Shown: piece after piece, positions 1 to 9,444 of the stretch
Numbering within the stretch: position 1 is the stretch's first letter
Layout: every line of letters starts with the position of its first letter
Assembly: GCF_009208585.1 (NCBI RefSeq)
Contig: NZ_WFLN01000004.1
Coordinates: 186,001 to 250,000, forward strand
Length of the DNA: 64,000 nt
Reading direction: 5' to 3'
Source: Fluviispira multicolorata
GTDB taxonomy: Bacteria > Bdellovibrionota_B > Oligoflexia > Silvanigrellales > Silvanigrellaceae
Position numbers and translations under genes: made by a program
The notes under the pieces: model-generated
What the model saw: only the letters and a program-made list of their open reading frames with translations
What the model was told of the DNA's origin: nothing
Databases searched by the model: none

Positions 1-1444
1 TTTGTTTAGTCACATATAAATGGTTATAACAAAAATTCTCACATGTTTTTATTGAATTTCTAATATCGCTTTCTAGTTCTGGGAAGAGCGGTAGAGAATT
101 TGTGAGTGCAGCATGCGCACAAATATGTGCATAAAAATGCAAACCATAAAACTCTTCCCAGAGATCAAAGCTATTCTGTAGAGAACCTTTTTCAGAAAAA
201 TCATGAATAAGTTTTTGAATTCCTTTTTTAATACTCAGAGAAAAATTTTCATTCTTTTCGTAATTTAAATATTCAATAAAAGATACAATAACAAGGCCCA
301 ATTGATCAGCCTGTAATTCACACCAGCTGGGAGCCTTGTTACCTTGAGAATCGAAGCGCTGAAAATAGTCACCATTGTAATTTTGAACTTTACTTAAAAA
401 TTGAAGAATGGGGCGTGCCTCATTTATATAACCGCATTTCATAAGGCTCAAAGCACAGAATGCGGCATCACGAGGCCATATGAATCCATATCCTCCGCTG
501 CTTATAAAGTCAGGATCACATTCGGGTGCTGCGACAAGTGCTCCATTTTCATCTATAAGGGATTTTAATACGGATAAAGAAATATTTTTTAAGTACTCTT
601 TTTTTATATTCAAATTTGTTTTTATTTTTAAAATATTTTCATTGATTATATTTCTATTAATTTTTTCAATAACATTATTTCGAATAGGAGTTTTATCAAG
701 ATGAAGTGAAACTTTTTGTTCCAATTCATCTTGATGAAAGCCAAACTCGTACAAAATAGTAACTTCACCGTTAAATATATTATTGTTGTCTCTACTTTGT
801 GTGAGTGCTAAAGGCTGTGTGCAAGCCGCAGCATATACATTTCCCATTTCAATACGGCGATAGTGATTGGGTTCTCTAAGAAAAGTATCGACAATTTCTC
901 CCATTGTTATGTTTGTGTTACTTTGTATAGCCCTGACATATTGAAAATGCGAATAACGTGAGTCATTGCAAGCTGCAATTCCAACCCAAAAATTTCCGTT
1001 GTAAGCAAAAATAATATCTTCACCGGTTTCAGAATAAACAGATTGAAATCTTTTTTCACTGTGTATTTTCCAACTTGAAAGAAGCCACATTTGAATTTTT
1101 TTGTTGGCATATTCAATGGGAATGTCGAGAGACCATTTTTCGATGAGAGAAGAATCTTGTGGAATGACTTTTTTTATGACTTCTATATTCTGAAATCTTG
1201 GATGTTGAACTTTCCAATGAACGGCTAAAATATTTTCTGCATGGAAAAAGGAAATTTGCATGTCATCACGATTTTTATCGAGCCAAATACTTTCGCCATC
1301 AATAGCTAAGCCACAAATAGAAAACTCAAGATGGGAATGGTGACTGTCTTTAAAAGGCCAAAATAATCCTTTTAATTGCCCATCTTCACCGAGGCAGGCG
1401 AGGATTTTTTCTGAGGCGACGATGCTTGAATAGTTTTCGTGCAT
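1..1444 (-). CDS. GH15 glucoamylase-like glycosidase (3' end outside window)
   Basis: The reading frame is open from an ATG at 1444 to the left edge, about 481 codons, so the C-terminus is missing. The translation carries GYGFIWPRDAAF near residue 325 and DLWEEFYGLHFYAH near residue 430. These match the substrate-binding WPRD segment and the catalytic-acid WEE segment of GH15 glucoamylases/glucodextranases, which release glucose from alpha-1,4-glucan ends. No signal peptide is visible, so a cytoplasmic role on glycogen is inferred. GGAGAGAATAAGGA precedes the ATG, supporting the start although it lies 73 bases inside the preceding GH57 gene. It is the last visible gene of an alpha-glucan cluster. 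Confidence 0.8.
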   Translation of the reverse strand, partial: MHENYSSIVASEKILACLGEDGQLKGLFWPFKDSHHSHLEFSICGLAIDGESIWLDKNRDDMQISFFHAENILAVHWKVQHPRFQNIEVIKKVIPQDSSLIEKWSLDIPIEYANKKIQMWLLSSWKIHSEKRFQSVYSETGEDIIFAYNGNFWVGIAACNDSRYSHFQYVRAIQSNTNITMGEIVDTFLREPNHYRRIEMGNVYAAACTQPLALTQSRDNNNIFNGEVTILYEFGFHQDELEQKVSLHLDKTPIRNNVIEKINRNIINENILKIKTNLNIKKEYLKNISLSVLKSLIDENGALVAAPECDPDFISSGGYGFIWPRDAAFCALSLMKCGYINEARPILQFLSKVQNYNGDYFQRFDSQGNKAPSWCELQADQLGLVIVSFIEYLNYEKNENFSLSIKKGIQKLIHDFSEKGSLQNSFDLWEEFYGLHFYAHICAHAALTNSLPLFPELESDIRNSIKTCENFCYNHLYVTKQ

Positions 1445-2703
1445 TCCTTATTCTCTCCGAGATTTCCCTGTGCCAACTCTTGTATAGTGCCTTGAGCAAG
1501 ATCTTTGAGTCTTACTTTTTCGGCACACTTCATTTCAAAATCTTCTAAAATATTGACATAGTCGAGATATGCTTCGTAGGGGCTGTCAAAGGGACTGAAG
1601 TACTTATGCACATCACCATCGTTTGACCACTTGATACACATATAATAGAAATGGTCACTGGTAAGCAATTTTCTCCATTCTTTGGTAAGGCTTTCATCAT
1701 TAAGGTAACGAATTTGTTTTTTGAGCTGATAAACTTTTTCAAAAGCATCTTCCTGAATTCGATTGCCAAGCCACGCTGAAATATCTCTTTCTGTATCAGC
1801 CCAACTTAAAGGCCTATTTACATCCATGGGAGCGCGGGCTGTGAACTTATTTGCCGCTTCTGACACTGTTAAAAATTCAAAACGTTTGTCATATGTCATA
1901 TTGCTTATAAAGCGGTCTAGGAATTCAAAAATACCCGTATCTGCCCATTGGTGTTCCCCAAACGTTTCGTAATCCATAAATAAGCCGACAAATTCATGGT
2001 TGCCATCAAGAAGTTTTTCAAACCAAGAGTGATATTTCTCGGTTGTTAAAGGCCAAGATTCCCAAGACTGGTTTGAAAAACGAAATGCTAAATCATCAGA
2101 TAATTTATAGCTCTTTGGTAATAGTTTTAAATTTTGTAATTCAGGGTGGTGAAAAATATGGTGAGCATTCCAACCCTTTGGTATATAGGGATCCCAACCT
2201 TCAAGTAAACAGGTTTGAAAACCAGCTTTTTCTACAAGTTTACCAATATGATTTGAATAGATAAGTTCTGTATTGCGAAATGCTGTTACTTTACGATTGA
2301 ATAATCTTTTTATATTATTTCTCTGCAGTTCAATTTGCGAATAGAATTCTTCTTCATCAATTAAAGCTGCAAGGCTATGGTGCGAAGTTTCACATATAAT
2401 TTCTGCATTAGAGAGAGATAAAATATCTTGATACAATTCGAGAAGTTTTGGATCGTATGTTTCGCATTGCTCAAGAAATGTACCTGACATTGAAAATGTT
2501 ACTTTAAAACTTTTAGGGTAGCGTTTTAAAAGCGAAGCAATGAGTAAACCAGCTGGCCAGTAGCATTTTTTTGCAACTTTTTCAAAAATATTTTGATTAG
2601 ACTCTTCATTAAAGTATGTTTTGTGTGCACCAATTTCTTTAATGCGATAATGATTTATGCGAAAAGGCTGATGAACTTCAAAATAAAAACACAAAGCAAC
2701 CAT
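1372..2703 (-). CDS. GH57 family alpha-amylase-like glycosidase
   Basis: The protein is 443 residues from the chosen ATG, where ALCFYFEVHQP gives the HQP motif (region 1) typical of GH57. Later motifs are FRNTELIYSNHIG, with the expected nucleophile Glu, and LFMDYETFGEHQ, with the expected acid Asp. Family members act as alpha-amylases, 4-alpha-glucanotransferases or branching enzymes; the sequence alone does not decide which. A longer frame starts at 2739, but AAAGGAATAAAA lies just before the ATG at 2703 and places the HQP motif near the N-terminus as in relatives. It begins 13 bases after the glycosyltransferase stop, and its last 73 bases overlap the GH15 gene. Confidence 0.85.
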   Translation of the reverse strand: MVALCFYFEVHQPFRINHYRIKEIGAHKTYFNEESNQNIFEKVAKKCYWPAGLLIASLLKRYPKSFKVTFSMSGTFLEQCETYDPKLLELYQDILSLSNAEIICETSHHSLAALIDEEEFYSQIELQRNNIKRLFNRKVTAFRNTELIYSNHIGKLVEKAGFQTCLLEGWDPYIPKGWNAHHIFHHPELQNLKLLPKSYKLSDDLAFRFSNQSWESWPLTTEKYHSWFEKLLDGNHEFVGLFMDYETFGEHQWADTGIFEFLDRFISNMTYDKRFEFLTVSEAANKFTARAPMDVNRPLSWADTERDISAWLGNRIQEDAFEKVYQLKKQIRYLNDESLTKEWRKLLTSDHFYYMCIKWSNDGDVHKYFSPFDSPYEAYLDYVNILEDFEMKCAEKVRLKDLAQGTIQELAQGNLGENKECTKTIQASSPQKKSSPASVKMGN

Positions 2704-2716
2704 ATTTTTATTCCTT

Positions 2717-4126
2717 TCAATTAAAATCACTGTATGCATTTACAAGAGTCTGTGCCGAATGCTTCCAAGTTCTATTTGATAAATCTTTTAAAGAATTTTC
2801 GATCAGTTCATTGCGGATCGGAGTATATTTTAAAATGCTTAAAATTCTATCAGCCATAAGGTCTGTATCCCAAAAATCAACTTTCATGGCATGATTTAAC
2901 ACTTCTGATACTCCAGATTGCTTTGAAATAATGACAGGAATATTTTTTGCAATAGCCTCTAAGGCAACAATGCCAAAAGGTTCTGAAACACTGGGCATAA
3001 CAAAAATACTGGAACTATTTAAAACATCCTGTACGCCTTGTGCATTTAAAAAACCTTCAAATATAAAATTTTTATGAATCCCTAGCTCCCAAATAAGTTG
3101 TTTCATTGCAGGCAAGAGATCTCCCGTGCCAACGACTTTAAAAATAACATTTGGGTTTATTTTTAGAACTTTCTCAGCAGCAAAAACAAAATAGGATGGC
3201 CCTTTTTGAAAAGTGATTCGACCTACAAATGTAACAACATGAGGTTCCGAATTTTTTTGTTCTACATTTGATGAGATTCTTTTACTCACATTGTGTTGAT
3301 CATTATTAGCATTATAAACAACTTTTATTTTATTATTTATAATACCAAATTTTTCAATAATTACATTTTTTGTATATTGTGAGACGGCAATAATCATATC
3401 TGCAGCTTCGAGTCCTTTTTTTTCGATGGCTAGAATTTTTTGATTATTATGAATATCTCCTGAACGATCAATTTCTGTGGAATGGATATGAGCAACGATA
3501 GGTATTTCAAATTTTTGATGGAGCATTTCAACTGCGGTAAAGCTCATCCAATCATGTGCATGAATTATATTGTAGGTCGGGTCCTTTTCAAGAAGATCAA
3601 GAGCAAGTAGACCGAGTGCATAAATTTTTTCATTAATCTCATTCGTTATAGAAAAAGAAAATGGTTTTAAATTTATTTTTAAATGCTTATATTTAATATT
3701 TTCATTAATGAGTTTATGATGATTTTTTAAATTATATTCTAAGTTTTTTCTTTCATCTTGGCTTAACTCATTTTCAATATGAGTATAATTATAATGTGAT
3801 ATATTATTTTTTTTACCTTTATTTTGAATTATATTTTCAATCTCTTGATAAGTTTGAGAAATAATTTCAAGTACATTTTTTTGTTTTTCATTTGTGTAAG
3901 AATTGTGAAATTGATTTAAAATATCGAACTCTTCATCTAATAGAAATGGGTTTTCAGGACTGACTATTTTGAGCCCAGGAATTTTAACTTGAAAAGGAAA
4001 GTAAGGTAAAATAAGGGTAACTTTATGTCCCAAAGCGATGAGTCCATTGATAAGTCCTTCTGTAGCGGTGGCAAGACCGCCAGAAATCATTGGAGGATAC
4101 TCCCAACCTAACATTAGTATCTTCAT
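2717..4126 (-). CDS. GT4/GT5-type glycosyltransferase, likely glycogen synthase-like
   Basis: The 469-residue protein opens with KILMLGWEYPPMISGGLATA, the N-terminal Rossmann/GGLA motif of GT-B retaining glucosyltransferases. It has VVTFVGRITFQKGP around residue 290 and SEPFGIVALEAIA near 380, the E-x7-E nucleotide-sugar site. A low-complexity, charged insertion (about residues 65-150) separates the two parts of the N-terminal domain. Between a phosphorylase and GH57/GH15 enzymes, glucan synthesis from a nucleotide-glucose is the most likely job. Sucrose-synthase-like or other GT4 activity cannot be excluded. Confidence 0.8.
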   Translation of the reverse strand: MKILMLGWEYPPMISGGLATATEGLINGLIALGHKVTLILPYFPFQVKIPGLKIVSPENPFLLDEEFDILNQFHNSYTNEKQKNVLEIISQTYQEIENIIQNKGKKNNISHYNYTHIENELSQDERKNLEYNLKNHHKLINENIKYKHLKINLKPFSFSITNEINEKIYALGLLALDLLEKDPTYNIIHAHDWMSFTAVEMLHQKFEIPIVAHIHSTEIDRSGDIHNNQKILAIEKKGLEAADMIIAVSQYTKNVIIEKFGIINNKIKVVYNANNDQHNVSKRISSNVEQKNSEPHVVTFVGRITFQKGPSYFVFAAEKVLKINPNVIFKVVGTGDLLPAMKQLIWELGIHKNFIFEGFLNAQGVQDVLNSSSIFVMPSVSEPFGIVALEAIAKNIPVIISKQSGVSEVLNHAMKVDFWDTDLMADRILSILKYTPIRNELIENSLKDLSNRTWKHSAQTLVNAYSDFN

Positions 4127-4176
4127 AATTCCACCATTCTCAATACAATAAATATTTTTGTACTTTCAAAATACTG

Positions 4177-6648
4177 TTATCGTGCTACTAAATTTAAATC
4201 AAGATGTTCTGGAAAAAGACTTGGGTTTGGACAGACACGAATGGTATATGTGCGAATTTCTGGGTTAGTCGTTTCTAGCTCAGAAACATAAATATATTTT
4301 TTTCCTGATTCTTTTTCAACGCACGGCATAATAATATCTTTGTTCATAATATATGAATTATTATTTTCTGTATTTGCTAAAACAAGATTGACTTCGATCC
4401 ACTCTTCAGGGAAAGGTGAAAGAATTTCAACCTGTAAAGTAACAGTCTCTCCGACACTTACAGTGTCGGCTGGTTTCAATTCAGCTCGTGTTACTTCAAT
4501 TTGATTCCACTGTTCCCTTAATTTTTGTACATTGTTTATATGATTTTTTAACTCTTCAATTTGTTCTGATGAATGTATAGACCATTTTTCATGGAACTTT
4601 GCTGCTGGTAAATAAGATTTATTAATATAATCCATTAGCATTCGATTTGCACTGAAGCGTGGCGTCAGAATTGAAATTGATTTTTTCATTTTCTCAATCC
4701 ATTCATTTGGAACCTTATTACTGTAATAGAGTGGTATTATTTCATATTCCAGTGTGTCATACAGACTTTGACTGTCACGATCGTCTCTCAATTTTTCATT
4801 GGCAATCATCTCACGGGAACCAATTGACCAACCTAAGTCGGGTTGATATGCTTCGTCCCACCAGCCATCCAGAATTGAAAAGTTTAGACCTCCATTCATG
4901 GCAACTTTCATACCACTTGTCGCCGAGGCTTCTAATGGACGGATAGGTGTGTTTAGCCAAACATCAATTCCTCTAACCAGTTTATGCGCAATTTGCATGT
5001 CATAATTTTCTAGGAAAAGAATATTTGAATTTAAATTTTCTTTTTGAATTGATTGAACAACAGACTGAATTATTTCCTTACCTAAATTATCTGCAGGGTG
5101 TGATTTTCCAGAAATAATAAGTTGAATAGGTCTATCTTTGTTTTGCATGAGTTTTTTAAGTCGCTCTATGTCTCGAAAGATGAGATTACCCCTTTTATAG
5201 CTTGCAAATCTTCTTGCAAAACCAATTGTTAAATATTCAGGATCCAAATTTGATTTTGAAATTGAAGAAAGCAATCGACTTTTTCGAGTCATATGCATAT
5301 TCCAAATTTCTGTATTTGGAATATTTTCAACTCTTTTCCAGATGAGACTTTCATTTAGTTTTGCATCCCAACCTTTTCCTAAATAAAAATCAAATAATTC
5401 GACCAATTCATTGCAGAGCCAAGTGCGTGTGTGAACTCCATTTGTAATCCCATTAATGGGGACTTCATTGTCAAGAAGGTTTGGCCACAGAGGTTTCCAG
5501 ATTTTTTTTGAAACTTTTTTGTGAAGTTGGCTGACTCCATTTCTATGTCCACTTGTCCTTAATGCAAAAATGGGCATAGAAAATTCAGAGTGATTTTCTG
5601 GTGAGCGACCTAAATTGTAAAATTCATTGTCTGGAATTCCATAGTTTTTATAAAGATCTCCCATATAATGTGATAACATTTGTACAGGAAAAGCGTCATT
5701 ACCTGCGGGGACTGGTGTGTGTACTGTAAAAACTTGTGTTCCTTTAATTGCGATCAAAGCTTCTTGCCAGTTTAACCCTTTTTTAATAAACTGAGAAATT
5801 CTTTCTAAAGTTAAAAATGCAGAATGTCCTTCATTTAAATGAAAAACAGCAGGATTAATTTGTATTTTTTGGAGAGCTTTAGTGCCCCCTATACCTAAAA
5901 TAATTTCCTGTTGAATGCGTAGCTCTTGTCCACCAGAATAGAGTCTTGAAGTGATTAATTTATTTTCTGGCGAATTTTCTGGTACATTTGTATCCATTAA
6001 ATAAAGTGGAATTCTTCCAACATTTAATTTCCAAATTTGAAAATATATTTTTGTTCTAGCAATTTCTACATCAACGAGTATGGGTTTATTTGAAGATTCA
6101 ACTAATAACTGCATAGGAAGATAAAAAGGATCATTTGTGTCATAATTTTCTAGTTGCCAACCCTCTTTATTTAAGCTTTGTCTAAAATATCCTTCTGAAT
6201 AAAATAGTCCTACTCCGACCATGGGGAGTGATAAATCGCTGGCTGTTTTTAAATGATCTCCAGAAAGGACACCTAAACCACCTGAATAAAGTGGAATGCT
6301 TTCATGTAAACCAAATTCCATTGAAAAATAAGCTATCGTATTTGTATTCTTATATTCTGTTACTTTATTAATTCCAGTTTCGAGGTAATCCAAAAATTCT
6401 TTGTAAACTTCATTGAGGTGTTCTAAAAATCCGTTATCTTCTTTTAAGCTCTCCCAAGTTGAAGAGGGGAGTGTGTTTAAAAGTTTTAAAGGACAAGGGC
6501 CGCTTGCTTCATATTCTTGAGGATTGATGCGACGAAATAAATTAATAGCACTGCTATTCCAAGACCACCAAACATTACGAGCTAAATCCCACAGTGGATG
6601 AAAATTGCTTGGCAACGATGAACGGATATGAAGTTGAATCGTGCGCAT
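4177..6648 (-). CDS. glgP: Alpha-glucan (glycogen) phosphorylase, GT35
   Basis: The protein is 823 residues long. The first ~110 residues form the DUF3417 N-terminal region seen in the non-E. coli phosphorylase subfamily (LWDLARNVWWSWN). The catalytic part contains HLNEGHSAFL, NGITNGVHTRTWL and EASATSGMKVAMNGG near residue 580; the Lys in the last is the expected pyridoxal-phosphate lysine. It releases glucose-1-phosphate from alpha-glucans. Start: an ATG at 6663 is possible, but GAGGAG lies eight bases before the ATG at 6648. It sits 61 bases after holB on the same strand and heads the glucan genes. Confidence 0.92.
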   Translation of the reverse strand: MRTIQLHIRSSLPSNFHPLWDLARNVWWSWNSSAINLFRRINPQEYEASGPCPLKLLNTLPSSTWESLKEDNGFLEHLNEVYKEFLDYLETGINKVTEYKNTNTIAYFSMEFGLHESIPLYSGGLGVLSGDHLKTASDLSLPMVGVGLFYSEGYFRQSLNKEGWQLENYDTNDPFYLPMQLLVESSNKPILVDVEIARTKIYFQIWKLNVGRIPLYLMDTNVPENSPENKLITSRLYSGGQELRIQQEIILGIGGTKALQKIQINPAVFHLNEGHSAFLTLERISQFIKKGLNWQEALIAIKGTQVFTVHTPVPAGNDAFPVQMLSHYMGDLYKNYGIPDNEFYNLGRSPENHSEFSMPIFALRTSGHRNGVSQLHKKVSKKIWKPLWPNLLDNEVPINGITNGVHTRTWLCNELVELFDFYLGKGWDAKLNESLIWKRVENIPNTEIWNMHMTRKSRLLSSISKSNLDPEYLTIGFARRFASYKRGNLIFRDIERLKKLMQNKDRPIQLIISGKSHPADNLGKEIIQSVVQSIQKENLNSNILFLENYDMQIAHKLVRGIDVWLNTPIRPLEASATSGMKVAMNGGLNFSILDGWWDEAYQPDLGWSIGSREMIANEKLRDDRDSQSLYDTLEYEIIPLYYSNKVPNEWIEKMKKSISILTPRFSANRMLMDYINKSYLPAAKFHEKWSIHSSEQIEELKNHINNVQKLREQWNQIEVTRAELKPADTVSVGETVTLQVEILSPFPEEWIEVNLVLANTENNNSYIMNKDIIMPCVEKESGKKYIYVSELETTNPEIRTYTIRVCPNPSLFPEHLDLNLVAR

Positions 6649-6709
6649 AAGAGTTCTCCTCATTTTTGTCAGAGGATATTGACTGTTATTTCTGAGAAAA
6701 TCAACAAGC

Positions 6710-7552
6710 TTAATTTACTTGAAAACTTGAAAAAATGCGAATTAACCACAATTGAGTTGAGGGATTCATACTTTCATTGTTCTTCCACTGAGAAATCTGA
6801 GAAAGGATAAATTTTGAAACTGAGAGAAATTCAGGCTCTTTTTTCAATCGTTCATTTGTTATAAAAACAATTATATCTTGTAAGGTGTTTGCTTTATATT
6901 CTTTTGAAAGTTTTTCTGATAATTCAATAATACTTTTTAATTTGAATGGATTTATTTTTTTAATAATTTTTTCGGATAAAAAATTATTAATATTCGGAAT
7001 TGAATTTTTAAACTGGTTAATCTGTAACTTTATTGAATTGTAATCCTCAACTGAAATTTCAGAAATGATATTTTTCTTTTCTATATCTTCAAAACGCAGA
7101 AAAACTCTCTGACAACGACTTGATATTGTTGGTAAAACAAGGTTAATGTCTTTTGTTGTGAGAATGAACAAGGATTTTGCTGGAGGCTCTTCTAAAGATT
7201 TTAAAAGAGCATTGGCGGAGTTTGCATTCATTCGCTCGCAATTTTCAATAAAGAAAAATCTATGTGTGCCTTCATTGGGTTGATAAAGCGATAGATCTTT
7301 TATTTTACTGAGATCCTCAATTCTTAATATTTTACGCTGTCTGTCAGCAATAAAAATATCAGGATGTGAAGAAGCAATTTCAAAGGCAGATGTATTTTCA
7401 CTTTTAAATAATTCAATTTCACATGTTTCTTTAACAAGAGTGCGAAAGTGCTCTTCTGGAAAATCGTTGTTTTCAAACTGCCGGGAAACAAACAAAAGAG
7501 CATGATGTTTGTTATTTTTTATATTCAGAATAAACTCATTAAATGTTTTCAT
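6710..7552 (-). CDS. holB: DNA polymerase III delta' subunit
   Basis: The 280-residue protein has the clamp-loader segment HRFFFIENCERMNANSANAL followed by LLKSLEEPP near residue 120, then ISSRCQRV (SRC motif). It lacks a Walker A loop in its short N-terminus, as several delta' proteins do, so it should be a structural rather than ATP-hydrolysing clamp-loader subunit. The ATG shares an ATGA with the stop of tmk, the usual tmk-holB translational coupling. The C-terminal domain is weakly conserved. Confidence 0.85.
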   Translation of the reverse strand: MKTFNEFILNIKNNKHHALLFVSRQFENNDFPEEHFRTLVKETCEIELFKSENTSAFEIASSHPDIFIADRQRKILRIEDLSKIKDLSLYQPNEGTHRFFFIENCERMNANSANALLKSLEEPPAKSLFILTTKDINLVLPTISSRCQRVFLRFEDIEKKNIISEISVEDYNSIKLQINQFKNSIPNINNFLSEKIIKKINPFKLKSIIELSEKLSKEYKANTLQDIIVFITNERLKKEPEFLSVSKFILSQISQWKNNESMNPSTQLWLIRIFSSFQVN

Positions 7553-8205
7553 AATTTAATGCCAAGCGTGTTAAAAAGAGCTGTTTTAACTTGTTCAAAA
7601 ACATTTTCTACCGATGCATTGGCATCGATTGATATTCTTTTAGGTATTGCACCATTTGGATAAGTAAAATTATTATTTAAGACTTCTCTATATCCATTCA
7701 TTATTTGTGCATGAATATCATTTGAAAATGAATCCAGTCTGTCTTCTTTGCGTGATTTTTCTTTTTTTATTCGTGCCAAAGCTTTGCTGGTATCAGAAAT
7801 AAATACAAGTGTGAGGTCGGGGATAATATTTTGTAGCGCAAATTGCGAGATGGTATCGACAACCTGTTTATTTACTTTGCCAACAATACTTTGGTATACG
7901 TAAGTGCTGTCGAGAAAACGATCGCAAATGACGTGATGACCCTTTGCCAATTCAGGTTTAATAACTTTTTGAATGTGTTGAGTGCGAGCGGCTGTAATAA
8001 GCAGGAGCTCTGTCAATGGGAGAGGCGTGTCGCCATGTTCACTCATTCGTTTGAATAGGGAGCGGATGTCCTCGGCAAACGGGGTACCGCCTGGTTCGCG
8101 GGTGAGGGTGCAAATTATTCCTTGCTGTTTTAAAGATGTGAAAAGAAGTTCTATTTGAGTGCTTTTGCCAACACCTTCGCCACCTTCAAATACTATAAAT
8201 GCCAT
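7549..8205 (-). CDS. tmk: Thymidylate kinase
   Basis: The first residues MAFIVFEGGEGVGKST contain the P-loop (8-16). CDRFLDSTYVYQ carries the DR motif, and RIKKEKSRKEDRLDS matches the lid region. It phosphorylates dTMP to dTDP. I placed the start at the ATG at 8205 because family members begin right before this strand. An in-frame ATG at 8265 preceded by GGAG would add 20 residues and cannot be excluded. The stop overlaps the start of holB. Confidence 0.92.
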   Translation of the reverse strand: MAFIVFEGGEGVGKSTQIELLFTSLKQQGIICTLTREPGGTPFAEDIRSLFKRMSEHGDTPLPLTELLLITAARTQHIQKVIKPELAKGHHVICDRFLDSTYVYQSIVGKVNKQVVDTISQFALQNIIPDLTLVFISDTSKALARIKKEKSRKEDRLDSFSNDIHAQIMNGYREVLNNNFTYPNGAIPKRISIDANASVENVFEQVKTALFNTLGIKL

Positions 8206-8318
8206 TTGTTCTACCTGGTTAAATGCAGTTTTTACCGAGGGGCTTTTCCCCATGGCTATTAACATAGAACAGGACTCCGATAGAAAGAAGGAAAAATTCT
8301 GGAAAATAAGGAGGGGGG

Positions 8319-8819
8319 ATGGATAAAATTGAACTGGATATGCTCAGCATCTCAGCTTATGCAGACTCCTCCCATGCTCGTGATCGTGAATTGTGGCGAG
8401 GTTTTTTAAGCTATGCCTTGCCTGTTGTAATGGCCTATGATCCTGCAAAAATTGAAAAAAATTTGGCAGAAGCTGTAGTCTATTCTTTACATGAACTCAC
8501 TGTAAAAATGGGAAAAAGCTATTCTAAAGCAGAGCTTTTACGTTCTATTTCTATGTTGTTGGCAAAAGAAATTGGTGTGTCACCTGAGTTTGCTTTGGCT
8601 TCTTTTTTTGAAGGTGAAATGCCCGCGACTCGTCTTTATAAAATTAACTACAGACCCATGAAGAAGTCAGCAAAGGTTCATCAAGAAGATGCTATGATTG
8701 GCGGTTGGTTGGCGGATTTAGCAAAAGTTCAGGAAGATAAGAAATTTATAAAGACGGTGGAAAAGTGGAGAAAGTGGTTTGAAACTGAAGCAGAAGATAA
8801 TCACAAAGAAGCGAGTTAA
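8319..8819 (+). CDS. Hypothetical protein, 166 aa
   Basis: I do not recognise this family. A very strong ribosome site (GGAGGGGGG) sits directly before the ATG. The protein is soluble, with no signal peptide or membrane segment, largely alpha-helical by composition, with a charged C-terminus rich in Lys and Glu. It is divergent from tmk across a 113-base gap and convergent with the RRM gene, from which it is separated by a hairpin. The strong start context and coherent codon use argue that it is a real gene. Confidence 0.75.
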   Translation: MDKIELDMLSISAYADSSHARDRELWRGFLSYALPVVMAYDPAKIEKNLAEAVVYSLHELTVKMGKSYSKAELLRSISMLLAKEIGVSPEFALASFFEGEMPATRLYKINYRPMKKSAKVHQEDAMIGGWLADLAKVQEDKKFIKTVEKWRKWFETEAEDNHKEAS

Positions 8820-8837
8820 ATTTTTATATAAAATTAA

Positions 8838-8872
8838 AACGCTCCCAAACCTTAAAAAGGAATGAGAGCGTT
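8838..8872. terminator. Bidirectional hairpin terminator
   Basis: AACGCTC (8838-8844) pairs with GAGCGTT (8866-8872) between two convergent genes. Read on the minus strand the stem is followed by TTAATTTTATA, so it fits best as the terminator of the RRM gene. On the plus strand the tail is less T-rich. Confidence 0.5.
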
Positions 8873-8911
8873 CATATTTCGCGTTAGCAAAAGGATCAAT
8901 TGAGCTTGATC

Positions 8912-9235
8912 TTAGTAGCGAGTGCGGTTTCCACCACGATCGCCACCACGATGTCCGCCGCCAAATCCGCCGCGGTTATTGCGTGGTTCTGGTGGACGAG
9001 CTTCATTTACGATCATTGGACGGCCGTTAAGCTCAGAACCATTGAACATAGAAATAGCTTGTTGTGCTTCAGCTTCTGTTCCCATTTCAACAAAACAGAA
9101 TCCTTTAAAACGGCCTGTTTCGCGATCCATAACGGCACGAACGGAAGCCACATTACCAGCCTTTTCAAAAAGACTAGCAACATCATTCTCACTTACAGAA
9201 AAAGGCAAATTGCCTACATATAACTTGGTACCCAC
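8912..9235 (-). CDS. RRM-domain RNA-binding protein, glycine-rich tail
   Basis: A single RRM fills residues 1-80: KLYVGNLPF is RNP2 and RFKGFCFVEM is RNP1, with the aromatic residues that stack on RNA. The last ~25 residues are Gly/Arg/Asn repeats (GGFGGGHRGGDRGG), typical of small bacterial and cyanobacterial Rbp proteins. The likely role is RNA chaperoning. The start is the GTG at 9235, preceded by GGAG with five bases spacing; a GTG at 9274 would add 13 residues without a clear ribosome site. Confidence 0.88.
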   Translation of the reverse strand: MGTKLYVGNLPFSVSENDVASLFEKAGNVASVRAVMDRETGRFKGFCFVEMGTEAEAQQAISMFNGSELNGRPMIVNEARPPEPRNNRGGFGGGHRGGDRGGNRTRY

Positions 9236-9444
9236 AGGATCTCCAGTTGAATTGTACAAATGCCGATCAAACACAAAAGCCCCATGCCACGCGTTGTATC
9301 GAACAAGAATAACTTTGAGATAAACGGTGGCTCTGAAAACTTTTCATGACTCACGGAGTATTCTCGGTTCCCAGTGTTTCATGGAACGCCTCTACTTGCA
9401 AGAGAAAAATAACGTCAAGAAAAAAACTCAATAATATTTATATA

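Noticed and set aside
8922..9323. Pro/Arg-rich plus-strand frame opposite the RRM gene
   Set aside because: It is the complement of the glycine-rich tail and RRM codons; the minus-strand RRM motifs are unambiguous.
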